Shown piece by piece: positions 4,869 through 10,005 of a stretch of 10,005 bases of DNA. The number at the start of each line of letters is the position of its first letter. Within the stretch, counting starts at the first letter, position 1. The notes under the pieces were generated by a model. It made no database searches. It was not told the origin of the DNA and was given only the letters and a program-made list of their open reading frames with translations. The stretch lies in the NCBI GenBank assembly GCA_004525825.1, contig SPBY01000074.1, positions 1 through 10,005 on the forward strand, in the 5' to 3' direction. This DNA is from Bacteroidia bacterium (GTDB lineage Bacteria > Bacteroidota > Bacteroidia > Bacteroidales > GCA-2748055). Both the position numbers and the translations under genes were made by a program.

Positions 4869-7487
4869 ATGGATGCACAGTTTTCACAAAGGATTAAAGA
4901 TGTATTGGGATACAGCAAGGAGGAAGCGGTAAGGCTGGGTAATTCACACATCAGCGTGGAGCACCTTTTCCTGGGGATCTTGCGCGATGGTGAAGGATTG
5001 GCCATTGATGTGCTGGTGGTGCTCGGAGTGGAGCTATACGACTTAAGAATGGCCATTGAGAAGAGTATTCGCAATGACCAGCCCTCAAGTGCTACCGATC
5101 CCGACAGCCTGCCCTTGTTAAAGAGCGCAGAACGGATTCTGAAGCTTACCCATCTTGAAGCTCGTTCAATGAAGGAGAAAACAATAGATACTAACCACCT
5201 GCTGCTGGCCATTCTGAAGGATGACAACAATTATGCTACCAGGTACCTGGTAGAAAACGGAATCACTTACAACAAAATCAAACAGGAGATTTCCGATACT
5301 CAGCCTGAAAACCAGGCAGATTTTCCCGGCGATGAAGATGACGAGGGGAAGGGCCCCTTTGGCTCAGGTGGTCAGCCGGGTGGATCCAAGGGCAGTTCAG
5401 GAGCTTCCCAGAAATCCAGTTCCGATACTCCGGTTCTGGATAATTTCGGAGTCGATCTGACCAAAGCAGCCGAGGAGGATCGCCTCGATCCCATTGTGGG
5501 CCGTGAAAGAGAGATTGAAAGACTGGCACAGATCCTGAGCCGTCGCAAGAAGAACAATCCGATCCTGATCGGTGAACCGGGTGTGGGCAAATCAGCCATC
5601 GCTGAAGGCCTTGCATTAAGGATCATTCAACGTAAAGTAAGCAGGGTCCTTTTTGATAAAAGGGTGGTCACCCTTGACCTGGCGTCGATTGTGGCCGGAA
5701 CCAAATACAGGGGACAGTTCGAGGAGCGCATGAAAGCCATTCTCAATGAAATGGTAAAGAATCCTTCGATCATCCTGTTTATCGATGAAATACACACCAT
5801 TGTGGGCGCAGGAGGCGCCACAGGATCGCTGGATGCAGCCAATATGTTGAAACCTGCTCTTGCCAGGGGCGAGATCCAGTGCATTGGTGCCACCACACTG
5901 GACGAGTACAGGCAGCACATCGAAAAGGATGGTGCGCTGGAACGCAGGTTCCAGAAAGTGATGGTGGATCCCACAACTGTGGAAGAGACCATCGATATTC
6001 TAATGAACATCAAAGAGCGGTACGAGGAACATCACAATGTGAATTATACAGACGATGCCATAGTTGCCTGTGTGAAGCTTACCCAGCGTTACATCAGCGA
6101 TAGGCACTTGCCCGATAAGGCCATTGATGCGCTCGATGAGTCTGGTTCACGTGTTCATATCTCCAACATTGTGGTACCCGACAAGATCGTTGAACTGGAG
6201 AAAGAGATTGAACAGACCAAGCAGGACAAGATACAAGCGGTTAAAAATCAGAATTTCGAAAAAGCGGCCTCTTTCAGGGACAAAGAGAAGGAGTTGCTGG
6301 ACAGGCTCGACACTGAAAAGAAAAAATGGGAGAAGGAATTGTCACAGAACCGTGAAACGGTGGATGAAGATAAGGTGGCCGAAGTGGTGGCCATGATGAC
6401 CGGTGTTCCTGTTCAACGGATAGCCCAGGCGGAAGGCGCCAGGTTGCTGAAAATGGCCGATGAACTTAGGGGCAGTGTCATTGGACAGGATGAAGCCATC
6501 AGCAAGGTGGTAAAATCCATTCAGAGAAACAGGGCGGGACTGAAAGATCCCAATAAACCCATAGGTACCTTTGTATTTCTGGGCCCCACGGGTGTGGGTA
6601 AAACGCAAATGGCCAAGGTGCTGGCCCAGTACCTGTTCGAATCCATCGATAACCTGATCCGCGTCGACATGAGCGAGTACATGGAGAAGTTCTCCATTTC
6701 CAGGCTGGTGGGAGCGCCTCCGGGATATGTGGGTTATGAAGAAGGTGGTCAGCTGACCGAAAAGGTGAGAAGAAAGCCCTATGCGGTGGTGCTGCTTGAT
6801 GAGATTGAAAAGGCACACCCCGATGTTTATAACATCCTCTTGCAGGTATTGGACGAGGGACAACTCACCGACAGCCTGGGAAGGCGCGTGGATTTCAGGA
6901 ACACCATAGTGATCATGACTTCCAATATCGGAACCCGGGAACTCAAAGACTTTGGCCAGGGTGTGGGATTCGCCACCCAAACCAGGCAGAATGCTGCCAA
7001 CGAGTATTCCAAGGGCGTGCTCCAAAAGGCACTGAAAAGGGCTTTTGCCCCCGAATTCCTTAACCGGATCGATGATGTGGTTCTCTTTAATACCCTTTCG
7101 CGGGAGCATATACATAAGATCATTGATATTGAGCTGAAAGGGCTCTATGAAAGGGTTCATATCCTTGGATTCGGGATCAAACTCTCTGAAGAAGCCAAGG
7201 ACTATGTGCTTGACAAGGGATTTGATATCCAATACGGTGCAAGACCTTTGAAACGGGCCATCCAGAAATACCTGGAGGATCCCATGGCCGAAGCGATCAT
7301 CAAATCTTCCCTGGTTGAAGGCGATACGTTGTTGGTGGATTTTGATAAGGAGAAGGAGGAGATCACCGTAGACATTCAGAAGAAGAAGGGGGCTCTTCCC
7401 AAGGGAAAAGCAGAGCTGCCTGTCGCTAAGAAAGATAAATCCGGAGACAAAAAAGAGCTTCCGGAATCCAGGGAGGAGAAAGCCTAG
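4869..7487 (+). CDS. clpC: ATP-dependent Clp protease ATP-binding subunit ClpC
   Basis: ClpC is a hexameric AAA+ unfoldase that threads proteins into the ClpP protease chamber in the cytoplasm. The protein has 872 residues. The N-terminal Clp repeat domain spans about 1-145, with two repeats (FSQRIKDVLGYSKEEA and LLKSAERILKLTHLEA). A Gly/Ser-rich, flexible linker follows (about 152-187). AAA+ domain 1 has Walker A GEPGVGKS (235-242), Walker B IILFIDEIH (301-309) and a pore-loop tyrosine in GTKYRGQ (Tyr280). A UVR-like coiled segment lies near 437-475 (QAVKNQNFEKAASFRDKEK), which marks ClpC rather than ClpB or ClpA. AAA+ domain 2 has Walker A GPTGVGKT (572-579), Walker B VVLLDEIE (640-647), a pore loop GYVGYEEGG (619-627) and the sensor-2 GARPL (790-794). 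A VGF tripeptide at 699-701 fits the ClpP-docking loop. The tail (about 838-872) is Lys/Glu-rich and probably disordered. The gene is alone on the plus strand and stops 6 bases before the rimO stop. Confidence 0.96.
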   Translation: MDAQFSQRIKDVLGYSKEEAVRLGNSHISVEHLFLGILRDGEGLAIDVLVVLGVELYDLRMAIEKSIRNDQPSSATDPDSLPLLKSAERILKLTHLEARSMKEKTIDTNHLLLAILKDDNNYATRYLVENGITYNKIKQEISDTQPENQADFPGDEDDEGKGPFGSGGQPGGSKGSSGASQKSSSDTPVLDNFGVDLTKAAEEDRLDPIVGREREIERLAQILSRRKKNNPILIGEPGVGKSAIAEGLALRIIQRKVSRVLFDKRVVTLDLASIVAGTKYRGQFEERMKAILNEMVKNPSIILFIDEIHTIVGAGGATGSLDAANMLKPALARGEIQCIGATTLDEYRQHIEKDGALERRFQKVMVDPTTVEETIDILMNIKERYEEHHNVNYTDDAIVACVKLTQRYISDRHLPDKAIDALDESGSRVHISNIVVPDKIVELEKEIEQTKQDKIQAVKNQNFEKAASFRDKEKELLDRLDTEKKKWEKELSQNRETVDEDKVAEVVAMMTGVPVQRIAQAEGARLLKMADELRGSVIGQDEAISKVVKSIQRNRAGLKDPNKPIGTFVFLGPTGVGKTQMAKVLAQYLFESIDNLIRVDMSEYMEKFSISRLVGAPPGYVGYEEGGQLTEKVRRKPYAVVLLDEIEKAHPDVYNILLQVLDEGQLTDSLGRRVDFRNTIVIMTSNIGTRELKDFGQGVGFATQTRQNAANEYSKGVLQKALKRAFAPEFLNRIDDVVLFNTLSREHIHKIIDIELKGLYERVHILGFGIKLSEEAKDYVLDKGFDIQYGARPLKRAIQKYLEDPMAEAIIKSSLVEGDTLLVDFDKEKEEITVDIQKKKGALPKGKAELPVAKKDKSGDKKELPESREEKA

Positions 7488-7493
7488 CAGATC

Positions 7494-8780
7494 CTAGATC
7501 AGCTCTCCGAACAGGTCAAATTCCTCCGCACCTGTAATTTTCACCTGGTAAAATTCACCGATGGAAAGTACCTGATCGTCAGGTATTAACACTTCGTTGT
7601 CCACCTCCGGGGAATCGTACTGTGTTCTGCCGATATAGAAGCCCTCTTCCCTTCGATCGATCAGCACTTTGAAGATCTTCCCGATCTTTTGCTCATTGAG
7701 TCCCAGCGAAATCTCTTGCTGGAGGGCCATGATGGCCTCTGCACGAGCTGATTTGACTTTTTCAGGGATCTGATCCTGAAAATTCTTATAGGCTGGAGTA
7801 TCCTCCTCATGAGAATAGGGAAATACACCCAGTCTTTCAAACCTGAATGCAGCGATAAAATCCATCAGCTCCTGGAAGGCCTGATCTGTCTCCCCGGGAA
7901 ATCCTGTGAGAACCGTGGTACGAAGTGCCACATCGGGTATCTGCCTGCGAAACTTTTCCAACAGATTCTCAAGTTTCTCCCGGTCATGCCCTCTCCCCAT
8001 GGCAGACAGGACCTGGTTGTTCACATGTTGTATGGGTATATCCAGGTAATTACAGATCTTTTCTTCGGAAGCCATCAGGCCGATTACTTCCTCGGGGAAC
8101 CCGGTAGGATAGGCATAGTGGAGACGGATCCATCCCAATCCTGAGATCTTCACCAATTCCTTGAGAAGATCGGGCAGAGACCTTCTGCCATACAGGTCAA
8201 TGCCGTAAGAGGTAAGGTCCTGTGCAATAAGAATCAGCTCCTTTACCCCATTGTTTACCAGCATCTTACTTTCTGATATAAGATCCTTTATGGAAATAGA
8301 TTGTTGCGAGCCTCGAATGCCTGGAATGGCACAGAAGGCACAGCTGCGGTTACATCCTTCCGATATCTTCAGATAGGCATAGTGTGAGGGCGTGGTCAGT
8401 ACCCGCTCCCGGAGCAGTCTCTGATCCAGTTTTGTGCCCATGGCTTCCAGGATGGAAGGCATCTCCCAAACCCCAAAAAAACCATCCACTTCCGGCATCT
8501 CTTTCACGAGCTCGTCCCGGTACCTCTCAGATAAACAGCCCATGACGAATAGTTTTTCGATTCTCCCTTGACGTTTCTGCTCAATATAAGAGAGTATGGT
8601 ATCGACCGACTCCTCCTTGGCATCCAGTATAAAACCACAGGTATTGATGATCACCACATCGGAAGGAGTATCATAATCGTCGTGAACAACCTTGTATCCT
8701 GCGGCCCTGAACTGGGCCAGCAGGTGTTCCGAATCTACCAGGTTTTTGGAGCAACCCAGTGTAAGGATATTAAGGATCAT
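7494..8780 (-). CDS. rimO: ribosomal protein S12 methylthiotransferase RimO
   Basis: RimO is a radical-SAM enzyme that adds a methylthio group to a conserved aspartate of ribosomal protein S12, using two iron-sulfur clusters. The protein has 428 residues, normal for the family. The N-terminal methylthiotransferase domain supplies Cys10 (TLGCSKN), Cys48 (NTCGF) and Cys82 (MGCLSER) for the auxiliary cluster. The radical-SAM motif CNRSCAFC gives Cys143, Cys147 and Cys150 for the SAM-binding cluster. The segment DIPIQHVNN (248-255) is RimO-like rather than MiaB-like. A TRAM domain occupies about 362-428 (KIFKVLIDRREEGFYIGRT...). The start overlaps the ftsY stop as ATGA (8777-8780), so translation is coupled and the two genes share a transcript. 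No intrinsic terminator fits in the 6 bases before the clpC stop, so the two converging transcripts must overlap. Confidence 0.96.
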   Translation of the reverse strand: MILNILTLGCSKNLVDSEHLLAQFRAAGYKVVHDDYDTPSDVVIINTCGFILDAKEESVDTILSYIEQKRQGRIEKLFVMGCLSERYRDELVKEMPEVDGFFGVWEMPSILEAMGTKLDQRLLRERVLTTPSHYAYLKISEGCNRSCAFCAIPGIRGSQQSISIKDLISESKMLVNNGVKELILIAQDLTSYGIDLYGRRSLPDLLKELVKISGLGWIRLHYAYPTGFPEEVIGLMASEEKICNYLDIPIQHVNNQVLSAMGRGHDREKLENLLEKFRRQIPDVALRTTVLTGFPGETDQAFQELMDFIAAFRFERLGVFPYSHEEDTPAYKNFQDQIPEKVKSARAEAIMALQQEISLGLNEQKIGKIFKVLIDRREEGFYIGRTQYDSPEVDNEVLIPDDQVLSIGEFYQVKITGAEEFDLFGELI

Positions 8781-9724
8781 TGCTGCTTGAATAGGCTGTC
8801 CACAAACTCATTGCGGTCAAATACCAGGAGATCCTCCATTTTTTCTCCAATACCAATGTATTTCACAGGAATCTGGAACTGGTCCGATATACCGATGACC
8901 ACTCCACCCTTGGCTGTTCCATCCAATTTGGTAAGTGCCAATGCATTAACATTGGTGGCTATGGTAAACTGCTTAGCCTGCTCAAAAGCGTTTTGCCCGG
9001 TGGAGCCATCAAGAATCAGCAGGATTTCGTGGGGTGCTTCGGGGATTACCTTTTGCATCACACGGTTGATCTTACTCAGCTCGTTCATCAGGTTGACCTT
9101 GTTGTGCAGCCTTCCGGCGGTATCGATGATGACCACATCGGCACCTCCTGCCATGGCTGAAGAAAGGGTATCGAATGCCACCGATGCAGGATCGGAGCCC
9201 ATCGCCTGTTTTACAATATCCACCCCTACCCTTTCGGCCCAGATGGAAAGTTGATCGACGGCAGCCGCCCTGAAAGTATCTGCAGCACCCAGCACCACCT
9301 TCTTTCCTGCTTTTTTGAAATGATGAGCCAGTTTACCAATGGTGGTGGTTTTTCCGACTCCATTGACTCCTACCACCATAATTACATAGGGTGTGGCAGG
9401 CAATGCATCCTCAAAGCCGCGCACCAATCCTGAATTAGTCTCCTCCAGGAGCTGGGCAATTTCTTCTTTGAGAATGGCGTTTAATTCACTAGTATTAAGG
9501 AATTTATCCTTTGACACCCTGAGCTCAATCCTTTCAATGATCCGGAGGGTGGTCTCTACACCTACATCTGAAGTAATCAGTACTTCCTCCAGCTTATCAA
9601 GTACCTCGTCATCGACTCGCGTTTTACCCACCACGGCCCGTGAAAGCTTCTTAAAGACACTCTCTTTGGTCTTCTCAAGCCCCCGGTCGAGGTTCTTCTT
9701 TTTATCTGAGGTAAATATGCCCAT
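8777..9724 (-). CDS. ftsY: signal recognition particle receptor FtsY
   Basis: FtsY is the membrane-bound SRP receptor. It pairs with Ffh through their GTPase domains to deliver ribosomes making membrane proteins to the Sec translocon. I choose the ATG at 9724, giving 315 residues that begin MGIFTSDKKKNLDRGLEKTK, the usual start for Bacteroidota FtsY. An upstream in-frame TTG at 9748 would add eight residues (first TTG, then YIYVASI) and lies next to the preceding terminator, so I reject it. The N domain is about 15-95. GTPase motifs are G1 GVNGVGKTT (119-127), G2 DTFRAAA (149-155), G3 DTAGR (201-205), G4 TKLD (265-268) and the closing GIGE (291-294). The long acidic A domain of E. coli FtsY is absent; only a short basic N-terminal segment is present. 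The gene follows DUF4295 after a 78-base gap holding a hairpin with a T tract, and overlaps rimO by four bases. No promoter matching the phylum consensus is visible in the gap, so it probably depends on read-through. Confidence 0.97.
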   Translation of the reverse strand: MGIFTSDKKKNLDRGLEKTKESVFKKLSRAVVGKTRVDDEVLDKLEEVLITSDVGVETTLRIIERIELRVSKDKFLNTSELNAILKEEIAQLLEETNSGLVRGFEDALPATPYVIMVVGVNGVGKTTTIGKLAHHFKKAGKKVVLGAADTFRAAAVDQLSIWAERVGVDIVKQAMGSDPASVAFDTLSSAMAGGADVVIIDTAGRLHNKVNLMNELSKINRVMQKVIPEAPHEILLILDGSTGQNAFEQAKQFTIATNVNALALTKLDGTAKGGVVIGISDQFQIPVKYIGIGEKMEDLLVFDRNEFVDSLFKQQ

Positions 9725-9746
9725 GATACTTGCGACGTATATATAC

Positions 9747-9785
9747 AAAAAAAAGCTCCCTTGAATAAGAAAGCTTTGTTTTTTT
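9747..9785 (-). terminator. putative intrinsic terminator or attenuator between DUF4295 and ftsY
   Basis: Read on the minus strand, AAAGCT (9772-9777) pairs with AGCTTT (9752-9757) across a 14-base loop. After one mismatch (9778 against 9751) the flanking A and T runs can extend the stem. Eight T residues follow on the minus strand (plus-strand A run 9747-9754). This fits an intrinsic terminator for the ribosomal-protein transcript. The GC-poor 6-bp core is weak, so it is more likely partial, letting some polymerase continue into ftsY-rimO. The run of T on the plus strand (9779-9785) makes it nearly symmetric. Confidence 0.45.
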
Positions 9786-9802
9786 ATATGATAGTCAAGG
9801 GA

Positions 9803-9955
9803 TTACTTACTGAAGAAATCCTTGATGTGTTCATTGTGCACAATTTCCTCTTCGAAGGAATAAGCTCCGGATTTGGGTGAACGAACCATCTTGATGCACT
9901 TTGTGAAGGTTCTTCCTTCACCGCTCTGCAATGATGCTACTACTTTCTTAGCCAT
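9803..9955 (-). CDS. DUF4295 family protein, probable ribosomal protein bL38
   Basis: This is a complete 50-residue protein, MAKKVVASLQSGEGRTFTKC..., ending ...HIKDFFSK, with TAA at 9803-9805. Small, lysine-rich MAKK-type proteins directly behind rpmG are a hallmark of Bacteroidota and are annotated as DUF4295. From memory, the cryo-EM structure of the Flavobacterium johnsoniae ribosome described a new large-subunit protein, bL38, which I believe corresponds to this family; the function here is inferred from that and from context. The gene starts 11 bases after the rpmG stop. An AAGGA overlaps that stop (minus strand, near 9963-9967), about 8 bases before the ATG. It belongs to the ribosomal-protein operon entering from the right edge. 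Confidence 0.88.
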   Translation of the reverse strand: MAKKVVASLQSGEGRTFTKCIKMVRSPKSGAYSFEEEIVHNEHIKDFFSK

Positions 9956-9966
9956 TTTTCAGATCC

Positions 9967-10005
9967 TTATTTGATTTCGCGATGTATTGTTACTTTTCTC
10001 AACAC
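9967..10005 (-). CDS. rpmG: 50S ribosomal protein L33 (bL33), C-terminal fragment
   Basis: Only the last 12 codons and the stop lie in the window; the gene continues past the right edge. The translation VLRKVTIHREIK followed by TAA matches the end of Bacteroidota bL33, where the final residues are usually a close variant of KRVTVHKEIK. The position immediately upstream of the DUF4295 gene fits the usual order rpmB-rpmG-DUF4295-ftsY. bL33 is a small component of the 50S subunit near the E site. Nothing about its start or any zinc-binding cysteines can be judged from this fragment. Confidence 0.82.
   Translation of the reverse strand: MLRKVTIHREIK

Noticed and set aside
6342..7232. Long minus-strand open frame of 296 codons inside clpC
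   Set aside because: It lies fully antisense to the conserved AAA+ domain 2 and has no family signature; it is a codon-bias shadow.
9725..9748. Upstream in-frame TTG start for ftsY at 9748
   Set aside because: It adds a poorly conserved YIYVASI extension that abuts the terminator T tract; the ATG at 9724 gives the usual MGIF... start.

Overview
The window looks like a chromosomal housekeeping stretch from a member of the Bacteroidota, probably a Bacteroidales/Marinilabiliales-type organism. Four things point there: the GyrA and ClpC sequences; a gene order (L33 - DUF4295 small protein - ftsY - rimO) that I know as typical of the phylum; an almost complete lack of Shine-Dalgarno sequences; and a textbook Bacteroidota promoter (TTTG, 19 bases, TATTTTTG) in front of the TPR gene. 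The exact genus cannot be read from the window.

Layout. Positions 1-756 hold no gene I can name. They contain a small family of AT-rich repeats (around 251-281, 447-470, 530-557, 573-593 and 621-650). Some copies are in opposite orientation, and they include a 16-base perfect inverted repeat and a strong 20-bp hairpin. Next come two minus-strand genes: a secreted TPR protein (757-2094) and DNA gyrase subunit A (2166-4658). A 210-bp divergent promoter region (4659-4868) separates gyrA from the plus-strand clpC (4869-7487), an AAA+ unfoldase of the Clp protease. clpC runs tail to tail, with only 6 bases between stop codons, into a minus-strand cluster read from the right edge: rpmG (L33, last codons only), a 50-residue DUF4295 protein (probably ribosomal protein bL38), ftsY and rimO.

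How the genes relate. The right-hand cluster serves ribosomes and membrane targeting: two large-subunit proteins, the signal recognition particle receptor, and RimO, which modifies ribosomal protein S12. ftsY and rimO overlap by four bases (ATGA), so they are co-translated. A T-rich hairpin between DUF4295 and ftsY probably separates or attenuates the very highly expressed ribosomal genes from the less needed ftsY-rimO pair. On the left, gyrA and clpC diverge. The TPR gene downstream of gyrA has its own promoter, so it need not depend on gyrA transcription.

The coding part is ordinary and intact. I found no new defence, mobile or biosynthetic system that I could defend. The least explained part is the repeat-rich stretch 1-756, which deserves a multi-genome repeat search.
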